The notes under the pieces: model-generated | The model's input: the letters and a program-made list of their open reading frames with translations, nothing else | The model's database searches: none | What the model was told of the DNA's origin: nothing | Shown here: positions 34,478 to 44,335 of the stretch, one piece after another | Numbering within the stretch: position 1 is the first letter of the stretch | Layout: every line of letters starts with the position of its first letter | Assembly: GCF_001580615.1 (NCBI RefSeq) | Contig: NZ_LHZC01000057.1 | Coordinates: 310,001-374,000, forward strand | Length of the DNA stretch: 64,000 nucleotides | Direction of reading: 5' to 3' | Source of the DNA: Acetobacter malorum | GTDB taxonomy: Bacteria; Pseudomonadota; Alphaproteobacteria; Acetobacterales; Acetobacteraceae | Translations under genes and position numbers: made by a program

Positions 34478-35590
34478 ATGAGCCACCAGAACCTGCCGAA
34501 AAACAGCGCCCTTGCCGGACCTGTGCTGGCTATCGAATCGTCTTGCGATGAAACCGCCTGCGCCATCCTCTCGAGCGAGGGCGTATGCCTTGCACAAAGG
34601 GTCGTCTCGCAGGACGGCCATGCAGATTTTGGGGGCGTGGTGCCGGAAATTGCCGCCCGCGCCCATCTGGCCCTGCTGCCCGGACTCGTGCAGGCCACGC
34701 TGAAAGACGCAGGCATGACTCCGGATGAGGTCGGGTTTGTGGCCGCCAGCACCGGGCCGGGGCTGATTGGCGGCCTGATTGTGGGGGCCAGTTTTGCCAA
34801 GGGGCTGGCGCTCTCACTCGGCAAGCCGTTTGTGGCCGTCAACCATGTGGAAGCCCACGCGCTGACGGCGCGCCTGCCCGGTCTGGTACCGGGTGGGGCT
34901 GCCTTCCCTTACCTGCTGCTGCTGGTTTCTGGTGGCCATTGCCAGTGCATTGCCGTGGAAGGTGTTGGCCGTTACCGCAAGCTGGGCGGCACCATTGATG
35001 ATGCGGCGGGCGAAGCGTTCGACAAAGTCGCCAAGATGCTCGGCCTCGGCTGGCCCGGCGGCCCCGCACTGGAAAAACTGGCGCAGTCCGGCAACCCGAA
35101 GGCCATCCCCCTGCCCCGCCCGCTAATGGGCCGCGCAGGGTGTGACTTCTCCTTCTCCGGCCTGAAGACCGCGCTCTCGCAAAAACTGGCCCCGTATGGG
35201 CTGGACCCCTTGCCCCACCAGTTTGCAGCAGACCTCGCGGCCTCCTTCCAGCAGGCTGTGGCGGATGTTGTGGCGGACCGGGTGAGCAACGCCCTGAAAA
35301 TGATGCCCGAAGCCGGTCTGCTGGTCGCAGCAGGCGGTGTAGCCGCCAACAGCGTGCTGCGCGCCCGGCTGGAAGAGGTTGCCGCTAGTGCTGGCCTGCG
35401 CTTTGCCGCCCCGCCCCTGCGCCTGTGCACGGATAACGCTGTGATGGTCGGCTGGGCTGCTCTTGAAACCTGTCGGGAAGCTGCTGACCTCGGCCTGCCT
35501 CAGCCGGATGACAGCACCGTCCGCCCTCGCCCGCGCTGGCCGCTTGAAGACATGGCCGCCCGCTTTACCCCCCAAGAGAGTGTTGTATGA
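34478..35590 (+). CDS. tsaD: tRNA threonylcarbamoyladenosine synthase subunit TsaD
   Basis: Catalytic subunit that transfers threonylcarbamoyl to A37 of ANN-decoding tRNAs. In the 370-residue ASKHA-fold protein, VLAIESSCDETACAIL, the metal-binding NHVEAHALTARL, FPYLLLLVSGGHCQ and the C-terminal LVAAGGVAANSVLR and CTDNAVMVGW are conserved. The stop overlaps the rlmJ start as ATGA (35587-35590). Confidence 0.97.
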   Translation: MSHQNLPKNSALAGPVLAIESSCDETACAILSSEGVCLAQRVVSQDGHADFGGVVPEIAARAHLALLPGLVQATLKDAGMTPDEVGFVAASTGPGLIGGLIVGASFAKGLALSLGKPFVAVNHVEAHALTARLPGLVPGGAAFPYLLLLVSGGHCQCIAVEGVGRYRKLGGTIDDAAGEAFDKVAKMLGLGWPGGPALEKLAQSGNPKAIPLPRPLMGRAGCDFSFSGLKTALSQKLAPYGLDPLPHQFAADLAASFQQAVADVVADRVSNALKMMPEAGLLVAAGGVAANSVLRARLEEVAASAGLRFAAPPLRLCTDNAVMVGWAALETCREAADLGLPQPDDSTVRPRPRWPLEDMAARFTPQESVV

Positions 35591-36408
35591 ACTATCGCCA
35601 CGCCTTCCACGCCGGAAACTTTGCAGACTGCATGAAGCACGCGCTTCTGGTCACGCTACTCGGCCATTTTCTGCGCAAACCCAGCCCGTTCATGGTGCTG
35701 GATACACATGCGGGCATTGGCCGGTATGATCTGACCAGCGAGGAAGCCGAGAAAACGCAGGAATGGAAAGAGGGCATCGGCCTGCTGGCTGAGGAAGGAC
35801 CGGACAGCCCCCTCGCTCCCTGGCTGGATCTGGTCAAAAAAGCAGGATGCCCGCGCTATTACCCCGGCTCCCCGGTGCTGACATCCATGATGCTGCGCCC
35901 GCAGGATGAGCTGATTTGCTGCGAGAAACACCCCGACGATAAGCGCAAGCTCTACGGCCTGTTTACCCGCACCCCGAATGTGTTTGTGCATGAGCGTGAT
36001 GGGTATGAAGCCCTTCGTGCCCTGCTACCGCCCAAAACCGCCAAACGCGGTCTGGTGCTGATTGACCCGCCGTTTGAAGAACCCGGGGAATTCGACCGGC
36101 TGCTTGAAGCCGTCCACACCATCCGCGCACGCTTCCCCACGGGCATGATTGCCATCTGGTACCCCATCAAGCATCGCACCCCCATTCGGGCCTTTTATAC
36201 GGCCTTGCAGGATGCCGGTGTGCCCGATGTTCTGGCTACTGAACTGCTGATGCGCAAACCTGTGGACCCGGACCGGCTGAATGGCGCGGGGCTGATCGTC
36301 ATCAAACCGCCTTACGGCTTTGCGGAACAGGCCACGGCCCAGCTTAACCGCCTGGAAACTCTGCTGCATGCGCAAGACGCCACAGTGACGCAGATTACGG
36401 CGGAATAA
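35587..36408 (+). CDS. rlmJ: 23S rRNA (adenine-2030-N6)-methyltransferase RlmJ
   Basis: SAM-dependent methyltransferase for A2030 of 23S rRNA. The 273-residue protein starts MNYRHAFHAGNFADCMKHAL, the RlmJ hallmark, and has the SAM-side LDTHAGIGRYDL and the catalytic LIDPPFEEPGEFDRL (DPPF). It is translationally coupled to tsaD, linking two RNA-modification genes. Confidence 0.93.
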   Translation: MNYRHAFHAGNFADCMKHALLVTLLGHFLRKPSPFMVLDTHAGIGRYDLTSEEAEKTQEWKEGIGLLAEEGPDSPLAPWLDLVKKAGCPRYYPGSPVLTSMMLRPQDELICCEKHPDDKRKLYGLFTRTPNVFVHERDGYEALRALLPPKTAKRGLVLIDPPFEEPGEFDRLLEAVHTIRARFPTGMIAIWYPIKHRTPIRAFYTALQDAGVPDVLATELLMRKPVDPDRLNGAGLIVIKPPYGFAEQATAQLNRLETLLHAQDATVTQITAE

Positions 36409-36427
36409 ACCCGCCTGAAAGCCGCAC

Positions 36428-36467
36428 AGAAAAAAGGGCAGTGCAACACAGTGTGTCGCCTGCCCTT
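36428..36467 (-). terminator. Terminator of the lysK-mprF-marC group
   Basis: AAGGGCAG (36434-36441) pairs with CTGCCCTT (36460-36467). On the minus strand the stem runs into six T, just after the marC stop. The plus side lacks a good T run, so it mainly serves the minus strand. Confidence 0.75.
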
Positions 36468-36492
36468 CCAAAGACTACCCAAGAAAAATGCC

Positions 36493-37221
36493 TTAGCCAG
36501 CGGCTTTGATGTGCTGCCAGATGTCCACCACAAAGCCCTGCACACCGGCCGCCAGAATCTGCACACCAATGCAGAGCAGCACGAGGGCGGCCATCCGGCT
36601 GACAATACGGGTGCCTGTAACCCCCAGCATGGAAACCAGTCTTTCCGAGCCGGAATAGGCCAGCCAGACAATCAGCACCACGCAGACTGCTGCAATGGTA
36701 ATGCCGCCTTCATACGCCAGAAAGGACGCCCCCGGCGGGCAGCCTGAGCCCAGCGCAATGGCGACGGCAATCGTCCCCGGCCCCACGGTAAACGGCATAG
36801 CCAGCGGGAAGAAGGCTGAGTCAGACCAGTTGGGAGACATGACGGTCTTGCCGCCCTGCAACGCCTGCTTTTCCTTCTGCGCTTCAATGCTTTCCGGGCT
36901 TTGCAGCAGGTCCCACGCGCGCACGGCTACTACGGTGCCACCTGCCACGCGCAGGGCGTTGACGGTCACACCGAAGAACACCAGCACCTTGCTGCCAAAC
37001 CAGATGGACACCACCATCAGCGCAAAGGAATAGAACGCCACCAGCCGGGCCAGTGCGAAGATTTCCTTCTGCGAGCGGCCTGCCGTTGCCTGCGCAAAAA
37101 TCAGCGAGGCCCCAAGTGGGTTGACGATGGAAAACAGGGCGGGAAATGCCAGCAGGAAGGAGGTTGTCGCCACACGGGCGGCCCCTCCGCTAAATAACGA
37201 GGCAGTAAAATCAGCCGACAT
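36493..37221 (-). CDS. MarC-family integral membrane protein
   Basis: A protein of about 242 residues with six predicted membrane segments, matching the MarC/UPF0056 family. AFPALFSIVNPLGASLIF opens the first repeat and PLAMPFTVGPGTIAVAIALG the second; the NP and GP pairs within the half-repeats are the family pattern. Function is unknown; the old link to multiple antibiotic resistance is not supported for the family. I start at the ATG at 37221. It may be co-transcribed with mprF-like 47 bases upstream. Confidence 0.9.
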   Translation of the reverse strand: MSADFTASLFSGGAARVATTSFLLAFPALFSIVNPLGASLIFAQATAGRSQKEIFALARLVAFYSFALMVVSIWFGSKVLVFFGVTVNALRVAGGTVVAVRAWDLLQSPESIEAQKEKQALQGGKTVMSPNWSDSAFFPLAMPFTVGPGTIAVAIALGSGCPPGASFLAYEGGITIAAVCVVLIVWLAYSGSERLVSMLGVTGTRIVSRMAALVLLCIGVQILAAGVQGFVVDIWQHIKAAG

Positions 37222-37268
37222 GCGCGTATCCAGCAAAACCGGCCTCTTACGAAGCCCTGCATAAAACC

Positions 37269-39341
37269 TTATTGCCCGGCAGACGCCGGAGAATCCATTC
37301 TGCCGCCCTTATAGGTGGCAAAAAACTTGGATGCGAGAGCAATATCGTTCGCCGGATAGCAGAAATGTAGCCCTGTGCCATCGTCCATTGGCCAGACACT
37401 CAGGCCAATATCATCATAAATCCGCAAAAACGGTGTCCCGACCTGCCAGAACACGGGTTTCAGGCCGTCCTGTAAGGCCAGATCCCGCATACGCCAGATG
37501 GCGGACACACAATCTTCCTGCGCCCCGGCCGGGTCACCCAGCCCGACAAGAAAGGCCCCGCTCTGGCGGACCGGGATTACGGCCTCACCGCCCTCACCGG
37601 CCACAAAGCCTTCCGGCTTAAGGTCCTCGATGGTGGGCATGGCGTGATCGAGCGTGAGGTAATGCGCGCAGGCGTCCGCATCCCACTCCTTCACCGCAAT
37701 ACGGCCCGGCCACATCAGGCGGCCAATCACCAGCAGCGCCATCAGTACGGCCAGTGCAATGGTCCAGCGGGCAGCGCCTGAGGCCGGGAAGATGAACACC
37801 ATCTGCCACCAGCTTCCGGCACCGTGCCGATTGGCCAGCGCAATCACGCACCCAAACAGCAGCAGCAGGCAGAGCAGCGTGGAGGTGGAAAGCGGCTCAC
37901 TCAACAGGCGGGCGTGGCGGTAATAGCAAGCCCGGAACGGTGCGACCAAAAAGGCTGAAAGCCCCAGCATGACCGGCACAATCACCGTATTCCCACGCAG
38001 GAAGGTGAGGATGGCTGCCGTCACCAGCAGTGCCAGCGTGCCGCGCCATGCAAGCGTTACGCGCTGTGAAAGGCCGATCCCCAGACCAATTAGCGCAACA
38101 CCCATGAGCGAGAGCAGATAGTTGCTCACAGACCCGGCGGCAGAAAACAGTCCCGCCTGCACCACACCAAACTTGGGCACAGGGTCCAGCAGCACAAGGC
38201 AAATGAGCATCAGGCCACAGAGTGAGACCGTGCCCGTTGCTACCGCCACGGAAAAATCGGCTTCACTTTCCCGCACTACCTGACTGGGGCGGGTCCGCAC
38301 AGTTGTGGGGGTTTTCTGCTTCCGGCTCTTCTTTTCCGCCAGCGCAGCATCGCCCCGCAAGAACAGCTCATGCCCCGCGAACATGATCCCGGCCATGAAG
38401 AGCGGGATGATGTAGTAAAACAACCGGAAAATCAGCACGACGCCGAGGATTTGCGGTGCAGGCATATACGGCCCAAGGGCCAGCAGCATGGCACCATCAA
38501 ACACGCCCAGACCACCCGGCACACTGGCAATCAGCCCGGCGGTGTAGGAGGCGATATAAATGGCCAGAAAAGAGCCGTAATCCACGCCAATACCGGGCGG
38601 CAGCAGCACATAGGCAATGCCCGCCGTCGCCGCTACGTCCGCCGCCGCGACCACCGTCTGCATCACGGCCATCCGTGGAGATGGCAGATCCACCGTCCAT
38701 TTCCGGAAGGTAAAGGTGCGAACCTTGAAGGCCATGCCGATATAGCCCAGCACAGCAGCCCACAGCAGCACACCAATAACGGCCAGCACCCGGCTCGGCA
38801 CGTGACTGCCCGCCATAGGGATAACCTGCGGTTCCCACACCAGCACGCCGCCAATTAGCACGGCGGCCCCCAACAGATAGGTCGCGGAACAGAAGGCGAT
38901 AATCTGGGCTATAGCAAAGGAGCTGACCCCCCAGTTGCGATACAGCCGATACCGCACCGCAGCACCAGAAACAGCCGAAAACCCAAGGTTATGTGACAAC
39001 ACATAAGAGCAGAACGCCGCAAACGCCGTGCGGCGGAAGGAGATCTGCCTGTAGCCAACCTGTATGACGGCCAGCCGGTCATAAAACGACAGGATAAAGT
39101 ACGAGAAAAACGTACAGGCCACACCCAGCCAAAGCTGACGGCCCGGAATGGCCATCATCGCCTGCTTGATGTCCGCAAGGCGCAGATGACGCAGCTCATG
39201 CTGCACCACCCCGATCGCGGCCACCATCAGCAGCAGCCCGATCAGGTGTGGCAGATGCTTAAGCCATCGCTTCCACCCCGGCCCTTCCGGCTGGTGCTTA
39301 GGCATCTGTCCTTGTGGTGATGACGACATGTTCTTCACCAT
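37269..39341 (-). CDS. MprF-like phospholipid flippase with shortened synthetase domain
   Basis: A 690-residue protein with an MprF-type membrane half of about a dozen helices (HNLGFSAVSGAAVRYRLY, ASVPGGLGVFDGAML and FRLFYYIIPLFMAGIMFAG are flippase-domain motifs) and a soluble C-terminal part of only about 144 residues. That part begins the DUF2156 GNAT fold (QSGAFLVGLGDPAGAQED, KPVFWQVGTPFLRIYDDIGL) but stops where the second, tRNA-using subdomain should follow. Full MprF is about 850 residues. As it stands it should flip lipids but probably cannot make aminoacyl-phosphatidylglycerol. It lies 18 bases after lysK. Confidence 0.82.
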   Translation of the reverse strand: MVKNMSSSPQGQMPKHQPEGPGWKRWLKHLPHLIGLLLMVAAIGVVQHELRHLRLADIKQAMMAIPGRQLWLGVACTFFSYFILSFYDRLAVIQVGYRQISFRRTAFAAFCSYVLSHNLGFSAVSGAAVRYRLYRNWGVSSFAIAQIIAFCSATYLLGAAVLIGGVLVWEPQVIPMAGSHVPSRVLAVIGVLLWAAVLGYIGMAFKVRTFTFRKWTVDLPSPRMAVMQTVVAAADVAATAGIAYVLLPPGIGVDYGSFLAIYIASYTAGLIASVPGGLGVFDGAMLLALGPYMPAPQILGVVLIFRLFYYIIPLFMAGIMFAGHELFLRGDAALAEKKSRKQKTPTTVRTRPSQVVRESEADFSVAVATGTVSLCGLMLICLVLLDPVPKFGVVQAGLFSAAGSVSNYLLSLMGVALIGLGIGLSQRVTLAWRGTLALLVTAAILTFLRGNTVIVPVMLGLSAFLVAPFRACYYRHARLLSEPLSTSTLLCLLLLFGCVIALANRHGAGSWWQMVFIFPASGAARWTIALAVLMALLVIGRLMWPGRIAVKEWDADACAHYLTLDHAMPTIEDLKPEGFVAGEGGEAVIPVRQSGAFLVGLGDPAGAQEDCVSAIWRMRDLALQDGLKPVFWQVGTPFLRIYDDIGLSVWPMDDGTGLHFCYPANDIALASKFFATYKGGRMDSPASAGQ

Positions 39342-39359
39342 GGAGACAAGATCCCGCGC

Positions 39360-40982
39360 TTACGCCTGAGACTCTCGCAGCAGAGCAGCCTCAATCAGAG
39401 CAACGGTTTCCGCCACCCCATACAGAGCCACAAAGCCACCAAAGCGCGGGCCTTCCTTCTGGCCCAGAAGCACTTCATACAAACAGCCAAACCAGCTGCG
39501 CAGCGGTTCAAACGCGTGGCGCTTGCCAATTTCGAACACAAGATTCTGCAGGGTTGCGGCGTCGGAAGCCTCGCCTTCATACCCACGCAGGGATTCGGCA
39601 AGGTCCACCAGAGCCGCACGTTCCTTGTCCGTCGGGGCGCGGAAGGTTTTGGCCGGACGCACGAAGTCCGCATAATAGGCAATCGCGTGGCTGACGAGGT
39701 TGGCCAGCATCGGGTGACTGTCCGGAGAAACGGACGGATCATACCGGCGGATAAAGCCCCACAGCACTTCCGGCGTTTCCGCATTGGCCACACTGGCCAG
39801 ATTGAGCAGCATGCCAAACGGCACCGGGCTGCCAGCATCCGTCGGGATATGGCCTTTATGGATAAACCAGGCCGGGTTGGCCTTCAGGTCCACGCTCTCG
39901 CTATCGGCTGCCTGCAGCGCCTTGGCTTTTTCCACATGCGTCAGATAGTCATCCGCCGTTTTGGGGATCACATCAAAGAACAGGCGTTTGGCGCGCTGCG
40001 GCTGGTTGAACATGAACTGGCCGAGGCTTTCCTGCGGCGCATAGCGCAGCCATTCCTCAACCGAGAGGCCGTTGCCCTTGGATTTGGAAATCTTCTGGCC
40101 GTTTTCATCCAGAAACAGCTCATAGGTCAGGCCAGCCGGAGCCGTGCCACCCAGAATACGGCAGATGCGGCCAGACAGACGGACGCTGTCGATCAGGTCC
40201 TTGCCGGACATTTCATAATCGACGCCCAGAGCATACCAGCGCATGGCCCAGTCGGCCTTCCACTGCATCTTGGCGTGGCCGCCCGTTACCGGTGTTTCAA
40301 ACGTCTCACCATCCGCATCGGTCCAGCGGACCGTGCCCGCTGCGGCGTCAATGGCGTCCATTTTCACCTGCATCACCTCACCCGTGCGCGGGTGCAGCGG
40401 CAGAACCGGAGAATAGGTGGCCCGACGGTCCGGCCCGAGCGTGGGCAGAATGACCGCCAGAATTTCATCATGCACTTCCAGCACCCGCTTCAGCGCGGCA
40501 TCAAACCGGCCCGACGTATAGTAGGTGGTGGAAGAGGCAAATTCATACTCAAAGCCGAAGCTGTCGAGAAAGCTGCACAGGCGCGCGTTGTTGTGCGCTG
40601 CAAACGACTCGTGCGTGCCAAACGGGTCCGGCACGCGGGAGAGCGGCTGGCCGATATATTTTTCCAGCAGTTCCCGGTTCGGCACATTGTCCGGCACCTT
40701 GCGCAGGGCATCCATATCATCCGAGAAGGCCAGCAGGCGCGTCGGGCGGCCTGTCAGCGCCGTATAGGCCTGACGCACCCAGGACGTACGCGCCACTTCC
40801 CCAAACGTGCCAATGTGCGGCAGGCCGGACGGGCCGTAGCCGGTTTCCAGCAGCGCAGGGCTTGCCGCCGTGTCCGGTTTGGCAGCCGTGCGGGCATCCA
40901 CATGCTCGGCAAGTTTTCGCGCTTCCTCAAAAGGCCAGGCGCGGGGAAGAATGGGTTCGGGGTTTGAGCGGTTCTCGGACAT
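39360..40982 (-). CDS. lysK: Lysyl-tRNA synthetase, class I
   Basis: Charges tRNA-Lys using the class I fold, as usual in alphaproteobacteria and archaea and unlike the class II LysS of most bacteria. In the 540-residue product the HIGH-type motif is HIGT at 56-59 in [15 protein letters not shown], and the KMSKS-type motif is KISKSKGNG near residue 300. The ATG at 40982 is chosen; the frame extends to 41033. The MprF-like gene follows after 18 bases, a suggestive pairing because MprF synthetases use Lys-tRNA. Confidence 0.95.
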   Translation of the reverse strand: MSENRSNPEPILPRAWPFEEARKLAEHVDARTAAKPDTAASPALLETGYGPSGLPHIGTFGEVARTSWVRQAYTALTGRPTRLLAFSDDMDALRKVPDNVPNRELLEKYIGQPLSRVPDPFGTHESFAAHNNARLCSFLDSFGFEYEFASSTTYYTSGRFDAALKRVLEVHDEILAVILPTLGPDRRATYSPVLPLHPRTGEVMQVKMDAIDAAAGTVRWTDADGETFETPVTGGHAKMQWKADWAMRWYALGVDYEMSGKDLIDSVRLSGRICRILGGTAPAGLTYELFLDENGQKISKSKGNGLSVEEWLRYAPQESLGQFMFNQPQRAKRLFFDVIPKTADDYLTHVEKAKALQAADSESVDLKANPAWFIHKGHIPTDAGSPVPFGMLLNLASVANAETPEVLWGFIRRYDPSVSPDSHPMLANLVSHAIAYYADFVRPAKTFRAPTDKERAALVDLAESLRGYEGEASDAATLQNLVFEIGKRHAFEPLRSWFGCLYEVLLGQKEGPRFGGFVALYGVAETVALIEAALLRESQA

Positions 40983-41147
40983 GGTGCGGAAGCTATGAAC
41001 TGCACCGCTCCCGGTCAATCCAAAAACACGCACGGCCTTGCTCTCTTACAGAGTTATGAGGCCATTGACCGCAGGCAAACGCGGCCTCATTTTTCCAAAA
41101 GCCGCTTGCTCCCATCCAAGGGACCACGCTGAAAGGACCGGTTTTTC

Positions 41148-41903
41148 ATGCGTCGCACCGCAGCCCTCATTCTGATTGGTAATGAGATTCTCTCCGGTCG
41201 CACCCGAGACGACAACATCCAGTTTCTGGCCACGCGGCTTGGAGAACTGGGCATTCCCCTGCGGGAAATCCGCGTTATTCCCGATATTCGTGAAACGATT
41301 GTTGAAACGGTGACGGAACTCCGCGCCAGATTTGATGAGGTTTTCACCACCGGCGGCATTGGCCCCACGCATGATGATATTACCGCACCATGCATGGCCG
41401 AGGCGTTTGGCGTGCCGTGGGAATTCCATCCAGCCACGTTCAAGCTGCTGGAAGATTTTTTTGGTGCGGAAAAATTCAATGCCGCCCGCCAGCGTATGGC
41501 GAAACTGCCGCGTGGGGCCACCCCCATCCCCAATTCCGTCTCCGTGGCACCCGGCTTTACCATCGGCAATGTGCATGTGATGGCCGGGGTGCCCCGCATC
41601 ATGCGATCCATGTTTGAGGCTCTGGCCCCTTCCCTGAAACAGGGCGCGCCGGTCTTCTCCCGCACATGGTACACGCCGTCCCTTTATGAAGGCACTCTGG
41701 CCGAAGGCTTGGAGGCGATTCAGGACAAGTTCCCGGATCTGGATCTCGGGTCCTACCCTTTCCATCGTGAGGATGGCCGTCGGGGCGTGGCCCTAGTCGC
41801 CAAAGGGCAGGACAAGGCCGAGGTCGAAGCGGCGGCTCAGGCCATTTATGATCTGCTCAAAGAAAAGGGCGGCGCTCCCGTAGAAGGGGAACCACCGCCC
41901 TGA
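41148..41903 (+). CDS. CinA N-terminal-like molybdopterin-binding protein
   Basis: A 251-residue protein of the MoaB/Mog (MoCF) fold: RRTAALILIGNEILSGRTRDDN at the N-terminus and TTGGIGPTHDDITAPC, the molybdopterin-binding signature. It is the short form found in alphaproteobacteria, without the CinA nicotinamide-mononucleotide deamidase domain. Related CinA N-domains hydrolyse ADP-ribose, so its reaction is uncertain. It stands alone between lysK and accA. Confidence 0.88.
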   Translation: MRRTAALILIGNEILSGRTRDDNIQFLATRLGELGIPLREIRVIPDIRETIVETVTELRARFDEVFTTGGIGPTHDDITAPCMAEAFGVPWEFHPATFKLLEDFFGAEKFNAARQRMAKLPRGATPIPNSVSVAPGFTIGNVHVMAGVPRIMRSMFEALAPSLKQGAPVFSRTWYTPSLYEGTLAEGLEAIQDKFPDLDLGSYPFHREDGRRGVALVAKGQDKAEVEAAAQAIYDLLKEKGGAPVEGEPPP

Positions 41904-41906
41904 AAC

Positions 41907-41944
41907 CTTAAAGCGTTAAGGCCTGTCCGTTCAGGACAGGTTTT
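41907..41944. terminator. Tandem hairpins between the molybdopterin-binding gene and accA
   Basis: CCTGTCC (41922-41928) pairs with GGACAGG (41934-41940) and TTTTC follows on the plus strand. A second small palindrome, CCTTAAAGCGTTAAGG, lies directly before it. The accA TGA (41931-41933) is in the loop of the first hairpin. It likely ends transcription from both sides. Confidence 0.65.
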
Positions 41945-42887
41945 CACGCCCCATGGCGAGGAACTTCTCGCGCCGCAGTTCCTTCAGCCGCGCCGGAGCC
42001 AGCGGCGTGAGGGTCTGCAATTCTTCCGCCAGCGCATCATGCACGGAGGCCATCGCCGCTTTCGGGTCGCGCTGCGCGCCGCCCACCGGCTCGGGGATAA
42101 TCCGGTCAATCAGCCCAAGGCGGGACAGATCCTGCGCCGTCAGCCGCAGCGTTTCAGCTGCTGTGCTGGCCTGCTTAGGGTCACGCCACAGGATGGACGC
42201 ACAGGCTTCTGGCGAAATGACGGAGTAGATGGCGTTTTCCAGCATCATCACCCGGTCACCCGCACCCAGAGCCACCGCCCCACCGGACCCGCCTTCACCA
42301 ATCACGGTGGCAATCAGCGGCACCGGGGCTTCCAGACAGACTTCAATAGAGCGGGCAATGGCTTCGGCCTGACCGCGCTGCTCGGCATCAATACCGGGCC
42401 ATGCGCCTGCGGTGTCGATAAAGGTGAGAATCGGCAGGTTGAAGCGGCCTGCCAACTTCATCAGCCGCTGGGCCTTCCGGTAACCTTCCGGGCGGGCCAT
42501 GCCAAAATTGTGGGCCAGACGGGTTTCAAGGTCGGAACCACGTTCCGTGCCAATCACCACCACAGGCTGACCATCAAAGCGGCCCATGCCGCCAATAATG
42601 GCTTTATCATCCGCATACAGCCGATCCCCCGCCAGCGGCGTGAATTCGGTCAGCAAGGCGTTGATATAGTCCTGCGTGTGCGGGCGCTGCGCGTGGCGCG
42701 CCACCTGCACCTTCTGCCAGGGTGTGAGCTTGGCATAAATGGCACGAAGATGCTTCTCCGCCTTATCTGAAAGGCGGGCCGTTTCTTCGGCGATATTGAC
42801 CCCGTCGGGGTCGGTCATTTGCCGCAGCTCGTCGATCTTGTTTTCAAGTTCGGCGACGGGCTTCTCGAAATCCAGGAACTGACGCAT
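41931..42887 (-). CDS. accA: Acetyl-CoA carboxylase carboxyltransferase subunit alpha
   Basis: With AccD it transfers CO2 from biotin-carrier protein to acetyl-CoA, starting fatty acid synthesis. The 318-residue product has MRQFLDFEKPVAELENKIDE, ARHAQRPHTQDYINAL, FIDTAGAWPGIDAEQRGQAE, VIGEGGSGGAVALGAGDRV and ISPEACASILWRD. The ATG at 42887 is preferred to 42893. It follows xerD on the same strand, as in many alphaproteobacteria. Confidence 0.97.
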   Translation of the reverse strand: MRQFLDFEKPVAELENKIDELRQMTDPDGVNIAEETARLSDKAEKHLRAIYAKLTPWQKVQVARHAQRPHTQDYINALLTEFTPLAGDRLYADDKAIIGGMGRFDGQPVVVIGTERGSDLETRLAHNFGMARPEGYRKAQRLMKLAGRFNLPILTFIDTAGAWPGIDAEQRGQAEAIARSIEVCLEAPVPLIATVIGEGGSGGAVALGAGDRVMMLENAIYSVISPEACASILWRDPKQASTAAETLRLTAQDLSRLGLIDRIIPEPVGGAQRDPKAAMASVHDALAEELQTLTPLAPARLKELRREKFLAMGRENLS

Positions 42888-42946
42888 GGGCAAGCGGATA
42901 GCACAGCCACGCGTAAAACCAAGCCACTTCGTGCATGCCGCGTCGT

Positions 42947-43885
42947 TTAACCTGTTTTTTCGGTCTGCCCGGTGCGCTCTGCGGCCAGCGGATGGTAAGA
43001 CTCCACGGCCTGTTTCAGCCGCTCTGTCTGCACATGCGTATAGATTTGTGTGGTGGCGATATCCGCGTGCCCCAGCAGCATTTGCAAGGCCCGCAGGTCC
43101 GCCCCGTGCGCCAGCAAGTGCGTTGCAAAGGAGTGGCGCAGCACATGCGGGGAAAGCCGCGCCGGGTCCAGCCCGGCCTGCAGGCCGACTTCATAAAGAA
43201 TTTTATCAAAAGCCTGCCGGGTCAGCGGTCTTTTCGGGTCACGCCCCGGAAACAGATAGGGGCTGGCTTTGGGGGCATCCTGCGCCAGCAAGGCCTGCGC
43301 GGCCTCTCGCGCACTGTCCGACAAGGGCACCAGCCGTTCCCGGCCGCCCTTCCCTCGCACCACCAGCATCTGCCGCTCGCCTGCCAGCGCCTCGCGCGGC
43401 AGAGAGAGCAATTCTGAAATACGCAGGCCGGACGCATAAAGCAGTTCGAGCGCAGCCCGCGCCACCAGTCCACGTCGCTGTTTGGCCTCCGAGGCCTCGG
43501 GCGAGACCGCGCAGGCGTCGATCAACGCGACAACTTCCGATTCGGAGAGAAAATGCGGCAACGAGGCCTCAGGCCGGGGGGCGTCGAGATGCGCCGCCGG
43601 GTTATCCTCGCGCAGTCCTTCCCGCAGCAGAAACAGGTAGAACTGTTTAATACAGGAGAGCCTGCGGGCCACGGTGCGGCGGGACTGCCCGCTGCGGCCC
43701 ATATCGGCCATCCATTCCGCAAGGCCTGCGGCACTGGCCTGCAGCAGGGTTTCCCCCTGCGCGGCCAGCGATTCTTCACAGCAGGTTAAATCCGCTGTGT
43801 ACGCGGCCAGAGTGTTGGGTGCGGCGGCCCGTTCAGCCGCCAGCATTTCCAGAAACAGATCTGTGCCGCGTGCATCCGTGCTCAC
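42947..43885 (-). CDS. xerD: Tyrosine recombinase XerD
   Basis: Resolves chromosome dimers at dif together with XerC. In the 312-residue product the catalytic set is complete: R155 in [10 protein letters not shown]179 in RGKGGRER, H247 and R250 in HVLRHSFA, H273 in LGHADI and Y282 in TQIYTHV. An N-terminal SAM-like core-binding domain with [12 protein letters not shown] precedes it. Chromosomal context between aroKB and accA identifies it as the housekeeping recombinase rather than a phage integrase. It starts with GTG, overlapping the preceding gene stop (GTGA). Confidence 0.95.
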   Translation of the reverse strand: MSTDARGTDLFLEMLAAERAAAPNTLAAYTADLTCCEESLAAQGETLLQASAAGLAEWMADMGRSGQSRRTVARRLSCIKQFYLFLLREGLREDNPAAHLDAPRPEASLPHFLSESEVVALIDACAVSPEASEAKQRRGLVARAALELLYASGLRISELLSLPREALAGERQMLVVRGKGGRERLVPLSDSAREAAQALLAQDAPKASPYLFPGRDPKRPLTRQAFDKILYEVGLQAGLDPARLSPHVLRHSFATHLLAHGADLRALQMLLGHADIATTQIYTHVQTERLKQAVESYHPLAAERTGQTEKTG

Positions 43886-44271
43886 GGGTGCACGGGGGCA
43901 GCCGGAACAGGAACAGTGACAGGCGCGGTTGCCGGAGCAGACCCGGCAGCAGGAGCCTGCGCCGGAGCAACCGGTGAGGTCACAACCGGGCCACTCGGCC
44001 CTGCGGGCACCAGAGACGCAGCAGACGGACCCTGTGCGGCAGGCGGCACAGCGGCGGCGGGATTAGCCGCACCAACCGGAGTCACGGTCGGGCCTGCCGG
44101 CGGGACCGGCACCATAGCGGCGGCAGGTGTCGCGGCAGGCGGGGCCGCGAGCGGAATATCCCGATGCACAGCCTGCGGCACAGGCGGGTGTCCGGACAGG
44201 CCGAGGGCGGAAAGCCCCCCAACCAGAGCAACACAGATAACGGCAGCAACCAGAAGAACCGTGCGGTTCAT
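43882..44271 (-). CDS. Proline/alanine-rich exported or membrane-anchored protein
   Basis: About 129 residues, not recognised. An N-terminal hydrophobic helix ([21 protein letters not shown]) is followed by about 100 residues made almost only of Pro, Ala, Val, Gly, Thr and Ser, without a folded domain in sight. It could be a periplasmic spacer or linker protein. Evidence for a gene is a good start (ATG at 44271), overlap with the xerD start, and the usual presence of a small gene here between aroK and xerD in the group. The low-complexity composition keeps confidence moderate. Confidence 0.55.
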   Translation of the reverse strand: MNRTVLLVAAVICVALVGGLSALGLSGHPPVPQAVHRDIPLAAPPAATPAAAMVPVPPAGPTVTPVGAANPAAAVPPAAQGPSAASLVPAGPSGPVVTSPVAPAQAPAAGSAPATAPVTVPVPAAPVHP

Positions 44272-44335
44272 ATGTTTTGGCTCCATAACAACAGAGATAA
44301 GTACGTTCTCTCTGCTCTATGGTAAGCTGCGTTTC

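Noticed and set aside
39516-40967. Plus-strand open frame of 483 codons
   Set aside because: Antisense to lysK; composition is that of a complementary-strand shadow.
42947-43885. Phage or island integrase
   Set aside because: Complete XerD motif set in the conserved aroKB-xerD-accA context with no att site or phage genes.
43916-44335. N-terminal extension of the aroKB frame by 140 codons
   Set aside because: Gly/Ala/Thr low-complexity, antisense to the Pro-rich gene, and not part of shikimate kinase.
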